Source: Xanthomonas translucens pv. cerealis
GTDB lineage: Bacteria; Pseudomonadota; Gammaproteobacteria; Xanthomonadales; Xanthomonadaceae
Length of the DNA stretch: 64,000 bases
Reading direction: 5' to 3'
Assembly (NCBI RefSeq): GCF_006838285.1
Contig: NZ_CP038228.1
Location: 372,001-436,000, forward strand
This document shows positions 55,028 to 63,759 of the stretch, one piece after another (within the stretch, counting starts at the first letter, position 1; every line of letters begins with the position of its first letter). The notes under the pieces were generated by a model. The model worked only from the letters and a program-made list of their open reading frames with translations, did not search any database and was not told the origin of the DNA. A program made the translations under genes and the position numbers.

Positions 55028-55369
55028 ATGCCGATCTATGCGTTCCAATGTGCCGAGTGCGGTCACAGCTTCGACCGCCTGCAGAAGCTGTCCGATCCCG
55101 ATCCCGATACCTGTCCGTCCTGCGGGGCGTCCGCGGTCAAGCGCCAGCTGACCGCACCTTCGTTCCGTCTGTCCGGCAGCGGCTGGTACGAGACCGACTT
55201 CAAGAAGGACGGCGACAAGAAGCGCAACCTGGCCGAGTCCGGCAGCGGCAGTGCCGGCGAGCCCAAGCCGGCCGCCGCGGCCGCCTCCACCGATAGCGCG
55301 GCCAAGTCTGCTGCAGCACCCGCGGCCACACCGGCGTCGGCGCCGGCCGCCAAGCCCGCCGCGACCTGA
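55028..55369 (+). CDS. fmdB: FmdB-family zinc-ribbon protein
   Basis: A 113-residue protein with a zinc ribbon made by C8-A-E-C11 and C29-P-S-C32 (MPIYAFQCAECGHSFDRLQK). The conserved SGSGWYETDFK follows, then an Ala/Pro/Lys-rich tail. FmdB-type proteins are small and often called regulatory, though evidence for this is thin. It lies upstream of aspS as in other xanthomonads and ends in a strong bidirectional hairpin. Confidence 0.9.
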   Translation: MPIYAFQCAECGHSFDRLQKLSDPDPDTCPSCGASAVKRQLTAPSFRLSGSGWYETDFKKDGDKKRNLAESGSGSAGEPKPAAAAASTDSAAKSAAAPAATPASAPAAKPAAT

Positions 55370-55390
55370 GCAGGGCGTCCTGGAAATGCA

Positions 55391-55418
55391 AACGGCCCGG
55401 AGTCGCCTCCGGGCCGTT
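55391..55418. terminator. Bidirectional terminator hairpin
   Basis: AACGGCCCGGA pairs with TCCGGGCCGTT (11 bp) around a six-base loop. It lies between the convergent fmdB and DUF3011 genes. The A/T bases at each edge suit termination in both directions. Confidence 0.65.
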
Positions 55419-55439
55419 CGCGTTCCTGCACAGCGTGGT

Positions 55440-56384
55440 TCAGCGCGCGCCGAAGCGTGCCCGGCAGCCTTCCTTGACCCACACCGCATTGCCCTCGTAG
55501 CCCCAGTTGCGGCCCTCGACGCAGGTGGTGCCGGACAACTGCTGGATCACCGCCGGGCGGCCCTGGCCGCGATCCCAGGCGCAGCTGCGCAGGCGTTTGT
55601 CGTCGCTGCTGCAGGTCACCGAGTAGTCGTCGCCGGACGGCGGGCGGTCCGGACCCCAGCCGCCGCCACCGCGGCCACGGCCTTCGGCGAACTCGCCACG
55701 GCAGCCATCGTCCACCCACACCATGCCGTCGCGCTGGCCCCAGCTACGGCCTTCGATGCAGCGGGTATCTGACAGTTGCCGGACCAGCACCGCATCGCGC
55801 CAGCCGGTGTTGCAGACGCGCTGGCGCTGGTCCTGGCTCTCGCAGCGGATGGTGCCGCCTGGGCCTGGGCCACCGCCATCGCCCCAACCGCCGCGGCCCT
55901 CGGCGAAGCGGCCGCGGCAGCCGCCGTCCACCCACACCACGCCGGGGCCGGAACCCCAGGTCTGGCCTTCGATGCACGGCGAGTCCGACAGCGCGCCGAC
56001 CAGCCGCGCGCGGCCGCGGAACGGAGTCGCGCACTGGCGGCGCTTGCGGTCGTTGCTGGAGCAGGCGACGGTCTGCGCGTCGAAGCCCGGCTGCGGTAGC
56101 CACTGGCCGCTGCTGCCGCGCAGCGAGGTGGAGATGTCCTGCTGGATGCGGCCGAAGCCCCAGCCGCGGTCGATCTGGTCCAGGTAGAACTCCAACTGGT
56201 CGTCGGGGATCTGCCGGCCGCGGGTCTGGTCGGCGTATTCGCGCTCGATCACCCGCACCCGGCTCGGCATCGACAGCTGCCGCAGGTCCTCCGGCGCGTA
56301 GGCGCGCGCGCTTTGCGCGACCACTGGCCCGCTGGCCAAGGCCAGTCCGGCCATCAACAACCAACCGCTCAGTTGCTTCAACAT
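55440..56384 (-). CDS. DUF3011 repeat protein, secreted
   Basis: A 314-residue protein with a signal peptide cut after VVAQ (residue 24), an N-terminal helical part to about residue 95, and three DUF3011 repeats. Each repeat has a Cys near its start, a C/R-rich middle, and the pattern C-IEG-TWG...VWVDGGCRG-F (or a variant). Gly/Pro-rich linkers join them. DUF3011 is a sugar-binding-like lectin fold by some predictions, but the function is unknown. It is transcribed away from aspS. Confidence 0.8.
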   Translation of the reverse strand: MLKQLSGWLLMAGLALASGPVVAQSARAYAPEDLRQLSMPSRVRVIEREYADQTRGRQIPDDQLEFYLDQIDRGWGFGRIQQDISTSLRGSSGQWLPQPGFDAQTVACSSNDRKRRQCATPFRGRARLVGALSDSPCIEGQTWGSGPGVVWVDGGCRGRFAEGRGGWGDGGGPGPGGTIRCESQDQRQRVCNTGWRDAVLVRQLSDTRCIEGRSWGQRDGMVWVDDGCRGEFAEGRGRGGGGWGPDRPPSGDDYSVTCSSDDKRLRSCAWDRGQGRPAVIQQLSGTTCVEGRNWGYEGNAVWVKEGCRARFGAR

Positions 56385-56542
56385 GGGTCCCCTCCGATGC
56401 CCGTGACGGTGGGCGGACTATAGCCTCACGGAAACTTAAGGCCAGGTGAGTTGCGGTGCGATTTGCCCGGGCCGGCGCCGCGCCGCAGAATATCCGGCTT
56501 GCCGGCGCGTTCTGCGCCGGCGGCCCCACCTTGGAGTTTGCG

Positions 56543-58348
56543 ATGCGTACCCACTTCTGCGGCCTGGTCGACGAGACCTTGATCGGCCAAACCGTCACCC
56601 TGGCCGGCTGGACCGATGTCGCCCGCAATCTCGGCGGGGTCTGCTTCATCGACCTGCGCGACCACGAGGGTATCGTCCAGGTGACGGTGGAGCCGGACAA
56701 CGCGGAGGTGTTCGCGGTCGCCGCCTCGCTGGGTTACGAGGACGTGCTGCAGGTGGAAGGCGTGGTGCGCGCGCGGCATGCGGTCAACGACAAGTTGCGC
56801 AGCGGCAAGGTCGAGGTGATCGCCACCCGCATCACCGTCCTCAACAAGGCCGCGCCGCTGCCGTTCCATGCGCACGAGAACCCGGGCGAGGAAACCCGCC
56901 TGAAGTACCGCTACCTGGATCTGCGCCGCCCGGAGATGCAGCGCATGCAGCGCACCCGCATCAAGCTGGTGCAGGCGCTGCGCCGCTACCTGGACGAGCG
57001 CGGCTTCCAGGACATCGAGACCCCGATCCTGACCAAGGCCACACCGGAAGGCGCGCGCGACTTCCTGGTGCCGGCGCGCATGCATCCGGGCGAGTTCTAC
57101 GCCTTGCCGCAGAGCCCGCAGCTGTTCAAGCAGATCCTGATGGTGGCCGGCTTCGACCGCTACTACCAGATCGCGCGCTGCTTCCGCGACGAGGCGCTGC
57201 GCGCCGACCGCCAGCTCGAGTTCACCCAGCTCGACATGGAATTCGCCTTCGTGCGCGAGCGCGATGTGCAGGATGCGGTGGAGCAGATGATCCGTCACAT
57301 CTTCAAGCAAGTGGTGGACGTGGAACTGGCCGCCGAATTTCCGCGCATGACCTGGGCCGAGGCGATGCGCCGCTTCGGCTCGGACAAGCCGGACCTGCGC
57401 ATCGGCCTGGAACTGGTCGATGTGGCCGAGTTGGTCAAGGGTAGCGAGTTCAAGGTGTTCGCCGATGCCGCCGCCGACGCCGCCGGCCGCGTCGCCGCGC
57501 TGCGCATTCCCGGCGGCGCCAGCCTGTCGCGCAAGCAGATCGACGACTACGCCGCGCACGCGGCCAAGTACGGCGCCAAGCGCTTAGCCTGGTTGAAGTT
57601 TGGCCAAACGCCTGCTGGCGCCTCGGGTGGAGGATCTGTCCAAAGTGGGTTTGATACCGACCAAGTGACTGGCTCGGTCGTAAAGGTGCTAGGTCCCGAG
57701 CTAACTATTGCTTTGCTCAAGGCAGTGAAAGCATCTCCGGGCGACATCGTGTTCTTCGGCGCCGGCGGCTACAACACCGTCTCCGACTTCATGGGCGCGC
57801 TGCGGCTGAAGGCCGGCAAGGACTTCGGCCTGGTCGCGGCCGGCTGGGCGCCGCTGTGGGTCACCGATTTCCCGATGTTCGAATGGGACGAGGAAGCGCA
57901 GCGCTACGTCGCCCTGCATCACCCCTTCACCGCGCCGGCGGTGGACGACATCGCGCAGCTGCGCGCGCATGCCAGGACCGCGGTGTCGCGCAGCTACGAC
58001 ATGGTGCTCAACGGCAATGAAATCGGCGGCGGTTCGATCCGCATCCACCGCCCGGAGATGCAGAGCGCGGTGTTCGAACTGCTCGGCATCGGCGCCGAGG
58101 AAGCGCGCGCCAAGTTCGGCTTCCTGCTCGATGCGCTGAACTACGGCGCGCCGCCGCACGGCGGCATCGCCTTCGGCATCGACCGCATCGCCGCGCTGAT
58201 GGCCGGCACCGAATCGATCCGCGACGTGATCCCGTTCCCCAAGACCACCGGCGCGCAGGATCTGATGACCGACGCGCCGTCGCCGATCGCCGACACGCAG
58301 CTGGCCGAAGTGCACGTGCAGGTGCGCGCCAAGCCGGTGCAGGGCTGA
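56543..58348 (+). CDS. aspS: Aspartyl-tRNA synthetase
   Basis: A 601-residue class II synthetase charging tRNA-Asp. The N-terminal anticodon-binding OB fold ([20 protein letters not shown]) is followed by motif 1, motif 2 ([20 protein letters not shown]), the bacterial GAD insertion domain (about residues 310-430) and motif 3 near the end ([13 protein letters not shown]). ATG 56543 aligns with the conserved start. Inside the GAD domain (about 57583-57740) codon use is very unlike the rest of the gene and the protein ([20 protein letters not shown]) departs from the family; see findings. The reading frame is intact. Confidence 0.97.
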   Translation: MRTHFCGLVDETLIGQTVTLAGWTDVARNLGGVCFIDLRDHEGIVQVTVEPDNAEVFAVAASLGYEDVLQVEGVVRARHAVNDKLRSGKVEVIATRITVLNKAAPLPFHAHENPGEETRLKYRYLDLRRPEMQRMQRTRIKLVQALRRYLDERGFQDIETPILTKATPEGARDFLVPARMHPGEFYALPQSPQLFKQILMVAGFDRYYQIARCFRDEALRADRQLEFTQLDMEFAFVRERDVQDAVEQMIRHIFKQVVDVELAAEFPRMTWAEAMRRFGSDKPDLRIGLELVDVAELVKGSEFKVFADAAADAAGRVAALRIPGGASLSRKQIDDYAAHAAKYGAKRLAWLKFGQTPAGASGGGSVQSGFDTDQVTGSVVKVLGPELTIALLKAVKASPGDIVFFGAGGYNTVSDFMGALRLKAGKDFGLVAAGWAPLWVTDFPMFEWDEEAQRYVALHHPFTAPAVDDIAQLRAHARTAVSRSYDMVLNGNEIGGGSIRIHRPEMQSAVFELLGIGAEEARAKFGFLLDALNYGAPPHGGIAFGIDRIAALMAGTESIRDVIPFPKTTGAQDLMTDAPSPIADTQLAEVHVQVRAKPVQG

Positions 58349-58351
58349 GCG

Positions 58352-58873
58352 ATGGCCTTGGCGATCCGCCAGGCCACCGCGGACGACGCCGCCACTCTGG
58401 CGGCGCTGGCCGCGGCCACCTTCACCGAAACCTTCGGGCATCTGTATTCGCCGCAGGACCTGCATGGCTTCCTCGACCAGACCTACACCGCCGCGCGGCA
58501 GCGCACCATCCTGCAGCACCCGGACTACGCGGTCTGGCTGCTGGAGGACGACGGCGTGGCGGTGGGCCATGCCGCGGCCGGCCCCTGCGGCCTGCCGCAT
58601 GCCGAGGTGCGGCCCGGCGACGGCGAACTGAAGCGGCTTTACCTGCTGCGTTCGCACCAGAACAGCGGCTGGGGCAGCCGCCTGTTCGAAACCGCGCTGG
58701 CCTGGCTGGAACGCGAAGGCCCGCGCACGCTGTGGATCGGCGTGTGGTCGGAAAACTTCGGCGCGCAGCGTTTCTACGCGCGCTACGGCTTCGAGAAGGT
58801 CGGCAGCTACGAGTTCCCGGTCGGGCAGACCCGCGATCTGGAGTTCATTCTGCGCCGCGTGCCGCGGCAGTAG
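58352..58873 (+). CDS. GNAT family N-acetyltransferase
   Basis: A 173-residue GNAT protein, starting three bases after the aspS stop and probably co-transcribed with it. The acetyl-CoA-binding region is LKRLYLLRSHQNSGWGSRLF (R/Q-x-x-G-x-G/A type), and the C-terminal FGAQRFYARYGFEKV is typical. The substrate is unknown. Confidence 0.85.
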   Translation: MALAIRQATADDAATLAALAAATFTETFGHLYSPQDLHGFLDQTYTAARQRTILQHPDYAVWLLEDDGVAVGHAAAGPCGLPHAEVRPGDGELKRLYLLRSHQNSGWGSRLFETALAWLEREGPRTLWIGVWSENFGAQRFYARYGFEKVGSYEFPVGQTRDLEFILRRVPRQ

Positions 58874-59054
58874 TCTGGCCGTCGGCCCGCAGCGACGGCA
58901 GCGCATTGCCTCGCCGGCTTTGCGCCCTGTTGAACGCCTGATCGCTGTTGGTAAGGCGGCACGTTTTCGGCGCAGTTGCCGTTGTCACTCGGAAGTGCCC
59001 TGCATGCCGGGACATGCAGCGGAGTCCTTCTTTGACTATGCCGCCGCATGCAGG

Positions 59055-59142
59055 CAGGGCGTGTCGTTCATGCCCATCCATTCGTCGTTGCTCGCGCATG
59101 CGCAACAAGAACGATCCGTTGGAGACTGAACGACACGCCCTG
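59055..59142. repeat. Inverted-repeat element with perfect 16-bp ends
   Basis: Ends 59055-59070 and 59127-59142 are perfect 16-bp reverse complements (CAGGGCGTGTCGTTCA and its partner) around 56 bases that hold a second, smaller palindrome near GCGCATGCGC. It lies between the GNAT and metalloprotease 3' ends, and the rest of 58874-59170 has no gene. The layout resembles a miniature inverted-repeat element or a long cruciform terminator. Confidence 0.6.
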
Positions 59143-59170
59143 TTGGGAAACGCTCTGGCCGGTCGCCCGG

Positions 59171-61381
59171 TCAGTTGGGCTGCAGTTCCCAGGTCTGGTT
59201 GGGATTGCCCAGGCACTCCCACATCTGCACACGCGCGCCGTTGCTCCTGCCGCCTTCGGAGTCATCGAGGCATTTGTTATTGAAGTCGCTACGGATCTGC
59301 CCGCGAATCCGCCAGGCTTGCGCGGCGCTTCCATTGCAGGTGGCCATCAGGATGGTGTTGCCGTTCGCGCCGAAGCTCCCCCTGGCTTCAAGGCAGTTGC
59401 CGCCGTAGCCGACGATCGAGCCATTCGTGCCCAGCGACCATTTCTGGTACTTGTTCCCCGAACAGTCCCAGAGTTGCACTGCAGTGCCATTGGTCACGCC
59501 GCCGCCCATCACGTCGAGGCAGCGTCCGCTGGACACCTGGATGGCGCCGGTGGCCGAATCGAATTGCCAGGTCTGGTTGCTGCCGCCGAGATTGTCCCAA
59601 GTCTGCAGGCGCGCGCCGTTGCCAGATCCCCCGTTGACCACGTCCAGCACCTTGCCGCTAGTGGCGATAATGGCGGACGAGCGAAAGCTCCAGCGCTGGT
59701 TGGATGCATTCAACCCCTGGTAGAGTTGCACGCCCGCGCCGTTGCTGCTGTTCGCCCCGGCGATATCCAGAACCTTGTCGGTGCCGTTGTTGCGCAGCGT
59801 CCGGGTTTTGCTTTGCCACTGCCATTTCTGCTGGCGCAAGCCGTTGCATCCCCAGACCTGCGTCCGCGCCGTGTTCTCGGTGCTGCCATCCACCACGTCC
59901 AGGCACTTGCCGGAGGGGCCGACGATCTGGCCTGGCGAACTCGAGTCGTCGAACGGCACCACGGTCGCTCTGTATTGAACAACGCGCGGGACGGTGAGCA
60001 TGAACGCGGACGCGTTGTCGGCTTCGGCAATCACGCCGCAGGCCTGTCCATAGCATCCCTGGATCGAGGGAGTCGAGTAGATGTTGACTTCGCGCTGGCC
60101 ATTGACGGCGTATGCCATCACCGTGTGGAAGCTGCCCACGTCGCTACGGTGTCCGTAGTTATAGCCGGTTTCTTGCCCGGTTTCGCGTTGGTGATGCGAA
60201 CCCAGCAGGTGCCCGAGTTCATGTCCAAGCGTTGTCGAGTAGCAGTAGTAGTTGCCGTCAACGCCATCGGAAACAATCGCGTACGCATAGCGAGAATCGG
60301 TGCTTCCATTGACCCAGGCGACGCCGCAACTGTTTTGGCTGGCGCTATTGAAGCGACGGACCAGTGCGACCAGATCGGCGCCGTCGTTCTCGCGCACCTG
60401 GCGAATCGGGCGGAATGCGTCGTTGTAGGCCTGGATCCAGGTCAGTTCGTCCAGTGCCTGGCTATTGTCGTTGTTGTTGGTATAGCCGACTTCGATGATG
60501 CCGACCAGGCGATAGCGCGCCTGCACATTGGCATTGGCGAAGGCTTGGTTGGCGACCTCGACGAGATTGGTCAGCACCGTCTCTGTGGCCGACTCCCCGC
60601 CCCGATATGCCTTGTAGTCCGGCGTATAGCCAAGCACCACGTCGATCGTATTGGTGGAGGTGGTGCCGGCGGCGGCATTGACCTTGCCCAAGTTGCTGTA
60701 GTTGGGAATGGTGCCGGTGGCCGCCGCGAGCGGCGCGGCGTTGGCGCTGGGCAGCATCTCCCGCGCATCGCCACGCCTGCTCGGCGCCGCCGATCGCACC
60801 TCGACTTCGGATGCCGCCATCACATAAGGTTGCCCCTCGACGGTGGAAATCCGGTAGACCTTGCCGCCGCTGGCGCCGAGCGAACCAAACACCGCGTTCT
60901 TGCCGAAGGTGATGACCGATTCCTCACCCACCAGCGCGCCGGGCAAACGTCCAACCCAGGTCCAGTTGCCGTTCTTGCCTTCGGTGTGGCGGACGTAATC
61001 CATCTGCAGCCGGGTGCCGTCGGGCGCGACGATGGTCATCTTGCCCTCCATCGTGGCGCGCAACGCGTAACGCTCGCTGATGCGCGCAGGAAAGAGCTCG
61101 AATGGACCTTCCTTGGCCGGTGTGGCGTGGCCGACATAAGTGACCAGCGTGCCGTTGTCCGGTGCGTCGAAGTAGGGGGAAGTGCCTGGGGCGAGCTGCG
61201 GCGAGGCGCCATTGGCGGCGCTGCGGGCAAGCGCAGTTTTGACCGGGGCTTGGCCCTGCGCGGCGGCTTGGCCGGCGTTGGATGCGGCATGAGAGGCCCC
61301 GCTCTTCGAGACGCAACCTCCAAACCAGACGCCGGCCGCCACGGCGACGCAGGATGCCAGAATGATGCCTCTGTTATACAT
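59171..61381 (-). CDS. Secreted zinc metalloprotease with two ricin-type lectin domains
   Basis: A 736-residue secreted or lipidated protein. The N-terminus MYNRGIILASCVAVAAGVWF is hydrophobic, with Cys near residue 23 (possible lipobox, weak). A pro-region follows to about 200, then a metzincin-type catalytic domain with HELGHLLGSHH (387-397; zinc ligands H387, H391, H397, catalytic E388), then six QxW motifs (QKWQW, QRWSF, QTWQF, QKWSL, QAWRI, QTWEL) that make two beta-trefoil ricin B domains able to bind sugars. AAGGAG precedes ATG 61381. It probably acts on host or environmental glycoproteins. Confidence 0.9.
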   Translation of the reverse strand: MYNRGIILASCVAVAAGVWFGGCVSKSGASHAASNAGQAAAQGQAPVKTALARSAANGASPQLAPGTSPYFDAPDNGTLVTYVGHATPAKEGPFELFPARISERYALRATMEGKMTIVAPDGTRLQMDYVRHTEGKNGNWTWVGRLPGALVGEESVITFGKNAVFGSLGASGGKVYRISTVEGQPYVMAASEVEVRSAAPSRRGDAREMLPSANAAPLAAATGTIPNYSNLGKVNAAAGTTSTNTIDVVLGYTPDYKAYRGGESATETVLTNLVEVANQAFANANVQARYRLVGIIEVGYTNNNDNSQALDELTWIQAYNDAFRPIRQVRENDGADLVALVRRFNSASQNSCGVAWVNGSTDSRYAYAIVSDGVDGNYYCYSTTLGHELGHLLGSHHQRETGQETGYNYGHRSDVGSFHTVMAYAVNGQREVNIYSTPSIQGCYGQACGVIAEADNASAFMLTVPRVVQYRATVVPFDDSSSPGQIVGPSGKCLDVVDGSTENTARTQVWGCNGLRQQKWQWQSKTRTLRNNGTDKVLDIAGANSSNGAGVQLYQGLNASNQRWSFRSSAIIATSGKVLDVVNGGSGNGARLQTWDNLGGSNQTWQFDSATGAIQVSSGRCLDVMGGGVTNGTAVQLWDCSGNKYQKWSLGTNGSIVGYGGNCLEARGSFGANGNTILMATCNGSAAQAWRIRGQIRSDFNNKCLDDSEGGRSNGARVQMWECLGNPNQTWELQPN

Positions 61382-61759
61382 GCAGCGCTTCTCCTTGATG
61401 ACTGCGCAGACCTGCGTTTCGATCCTGTTTCCGTGGTCCGCCGCTAGCCGATGGGCCGGCTGGCCCTGGACCGCATCCGGATTGAGAATGGCTTGGCGCG
61501 TCAGTTGATGCGTGGGATTGAATTTTCCATGTGCCTGCTCTGTCACTCCCGCGGCTATCGCGATGCCATGCAGCGATTGTTCGATGCATGCTCAGATGGC
61601 GCGGATTTTTTCGCCGTTGCTACATCGAGTGGACGTAGCAATGGACCACTCTGCGTTAACGACCGGCAGTGCGCTTTCTTGAGGCAGCTGGGGCCAGAAT
61701 TTCGCCTTGGTCGTTCGAACCGTGATGCTTTACCGTTTCGCGGGCGCGCGGCCGGTCCG
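61382..61759. other. 378-base intergenic region
   Basis: It lies upstream of the metalloprotease start and of the decayed hydrolase. G+C is lower than in flanking genes. A plus-strand frame starting 61451 runs through it but its first ~100 codons do not look like coding sequence. No clear promoter motif was found. Confidence 0.35.
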
Positions 61760-62200
61760 TTGTCCCAGGTCCTGTTGCTGCACGGGATCTGGAACAACGG
61801 CGCCTGGCTCGGGCCGCTGGCCTTGCGGCTGCGCCGCAATGGCTTTCGTGTCGCCAGCTTCGGCTATTCGACCGCGTTCGGCGGCGCCGAGGCGGCGCTG
61901 GCCGGGCACAGCCTGGGCGGGGTGATCGCGCTGCATGCCTTGCGCCAGGCGCCGCAGCTGCCGGTGACCCGTGTGGTCTGCCTGGGCATGCCGCTGGCCG
62001 GCAGCGCGGCGGCGCAGGCGCTGTTGCTCGGCATCGCTCCGGGGCGTAGCGCGGCCTTGCTGCAGAAGGGTCTCGGCCACTGGGACGGGCGCGCCGCAGT
62101 CGGCATGGTGGCCGCCAGCGTCGCCGATGCGGGCGCGGCGGCGCAATCGAGTAAAATCCGTCGCTTGTCCTTACTGATGTCCGGAACGCCCCATGGGTAG
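61760..62200 (+). pseudogene. Truncated alpha/beta hydrolase (lipase-like)
   Basis: From TTG 61760 it reads LSQVLLLHGIWNNGAWLGPL then FGYSTAFGGAEAALAGHSLG and GVIALHALRQAPQLP. The HGIW oxyanion loop and the GHSLGG elbow lie closer together than in family members, suggesting loss of about 20 residues. The C-terminal part with the catalytic acid and histidine is missing; instead the frame runs into the leader of yebC. It is probably non-functional, though a short active form cannot be ruled out. Confidence 0.55.
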
Positions 62201-62918
62201 AGGCCCCTCGATCGAAGCCCGCAAGAACGCATCCGATGCGAAGCGCGGCAAGATTTTCACCAAGATCATTCGCGAGATCGGCGTCGCCGCGCGCGCCGGC
62301 GGCGGCGACCCGTCCAACAACCCGCGCCTGCGCGTGGCGATGGACAAGGGCCTGGCCTCGAACATGTCCAAGGACGTGATCGAGCGCGCGATCAAGAAGG
62401 CCACCGGCGAGCTGGAAGGGGTGGAGTACGAGGAGATCCGCTACGAGGGCTATGCCCCGGGCGGGGTCGCGGTGATTGTCGATTGCCTGACCGACAACCG
62501 CGTGCGCACCGTGGCCGACGTGCGCCACGCGTTCAGCAAGTGCGGCGGCAACATGGGCACCGAAGGCTCGGTGGCGTTCATGTTCAAGCGCCTGGGTGTG
62601 CTCAGCTTCGCTGCCGGTGCCGACGAGGAAGCCATCACCGAGGCGGCGATCGAGGCCGGCGCCGACGACATCGTGGTCTATGCGGAGGACGGCGCGATCG
62701 ATGTGTTGACCCCGGCAGATGCGTTCCACGCGGTCAAAGACGCGATGCAGGCGGCAGGCCTGTCCGCCGACCATGCCGAGATCAGCTTCCGCGCCGACAA
62801 CGACATCGCCGTGGAGGGCGACACCGCGCTGCAGGTGCGCAAGCTGCTGGATATGCTGGAAGACCTGGACGATGTGCAGGCGGTGTATTCCAATGCCGAC
62901 CTGGGCGGTTATGCGTGA
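62193..62918 (+). CDS. yebC: YebC/PmpR family protein
   Basis: A 241-residue protein beginning [20 protein letters not shown], the invariant start of the YebC family. Members act as transcriptional regulators or relieve ribosome stalling, depending on subgroup. The gene sits upstream of ruvC and ruvA as in many gammaproteobacteria. Two of the best conserved stretches are SSN-like [12 protein letters not shown] and [15 protein letters not shown]. Confidence 0.95.
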   Translation: MGRGPSIEARKNASDAKRGKIFTKIIREIGVAARAGGGDPSNNPRLRVAMDKGLASNMSKDVIERAIKKATGELEGVEYEEIRYEGYAPGGVAVIVDCLTDNRVRTVADVRHAFSKCGGNMGTEGSVAFMFKRLGVLSFAAGADEEAITEAAIEAGADDIVVYAEDGAIDVLTPADAFHAVKDAMQAAGLSADHAEISFRADNDIAVEGDTALQVRKLLDMLEDLDDVQAVYSNADLGGYA

Positions 62919-62931
62919 GTTGAGGTGCGGG

Positions 62932-63061
62932 ACCGGGGACCGGGGACCGGGGACCCGTGAAAGCGGGATCTGCGTATCTGCAGGTGCTTGCTTCGCCTGG
63001 ACTGTCCAATGCGGACCCCAATGACTGCCCCCGGTCCGTGGTCCCCGGTCCCCGGTCTCGG
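62932..63061. repeat. GGGACC-type inverted-repeat element upstream of ruvC
   Basis: The left arm has four tandem GGGACCG-like units from 62932. The right arm (about 63030-63061) has GGTCCGTGGTCCCCGGTCCC-type units in reverse orientation. The spacer is about 80 bases. It separates the yebC stop from the ruvC GTG start by only a few bases. A second copy follows ruvC. Confidence 0.8.
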
Positions 63062-63065
63062 AGCC

Positions 63066-63584
63066 GTGCGCATCCTCGGCATCGATCCGGGTTCGCAGCG
63101 CACCGGCGTGGGCATCATCGACATCGACGGCAGCGGCCGTACCACCCATGTCTACCATGCGCCGTTGCTGCTGCTCGGCGAAGGCGACTTCTCGCAGCGG
63201 CTCAAGCGCTTGTTGCATGGGTTGGGCGCGCTGATCGAGCAATATCAGCCGCAGGAAGTGGCGATCGAGCGGGTATTCATGGGCAAGAGCGCCGACGCGG
63301 CGCTGAAGCTCGGCCACGCGCGCGGCGCGGCGATCTGCGCGGTGGTGCTGCGCGACCTGCCGGTGCACGAGTACGCGGCCAAGGAGATCAAGCTGGCGAT
63401 CGTCGGCAAGGGTGCGGCCGAGAAGCAGCAGGTGCAACATATGGTCGGTCTGATGTTGAGTCTGACCGGAAAACTGCAGGCCGACGCCGCCGACGCGCTG
63501 GCGGTGGCCATCACCCATGCCCACGTGCGCGCGACCGCGCAGCGCCTGGGCGTCAGTACGCAGCAGGCTTGGAGCAGGAAATGA
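63066..63584 (+). CDS. ruvC: Holliday junction resolvase RuvC
   Basis: A 172-residue endonuclease that cuts four-way junctions with RuvAB. Catalytic acids are in ILGIDPGS (D7), VAIERVFM (Glu) and [14 protein letters not shown] (Asp). The GTG at 63066 is the start that matches the family; an upstream frame to 62988 is within the repeat element. Its 5' end follows the repeat element directly, so the usual leader has been replaced or displaced by it. Confidence 0.96.
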   Translation: MRILGIDPGSQRTGVGIIDIDGSGRTTHVYHAPLLLLGEGDFSQRLKRLLHGLGALIEQYQPQEVAIERVFMGKSADAALKLGHARGAAICAVVLRDLPVHEYAAKEIKLAIVGKGAAEKQQVQHMVGLMLSLTGKLQADAADALAVAITHAHVRATAQRLGVSTQQAWSRK

Positions 63585-63597
63585 TGGTGACGATTGG

Positions 63598-63746
63598 CGG
63601 GACCGGGGACCGGGGACCGGGGACCGGTGAAAACCCCGGCCCGGAGAGCGTTGCACGTTCCACGCGAGCGCTGACAACCATCCAGCATGCACTGCTTTTG
63701 CTCTTGCCCGGTCTCCGATCCCTGGTCCAGGTCCCCGGTCCCGCCC
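63598..63746. repeat. Second GGGACC-type inverted-repeat element, between ruvC and ruvA
   Basis: Four tandem GGGACCGG-like units (63599-63631) face GGTCTCCGATCCCTGGTCC-type units in reverse (63702-63746) across a ~70-base spacer. It closely resembles the element before ruvC but the spacer differs. It lies between two genes that are usually co-transcribed. Confidence 0.8.
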
Positions 63747-63759
63747 GCGGAGCGCTCCA

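Noticed and set aside
59048..61447. 799-codon plus-strand frame
   Set aside because: Antisense of the metalloprotease, which has an intact zinc motif on the minus strand.
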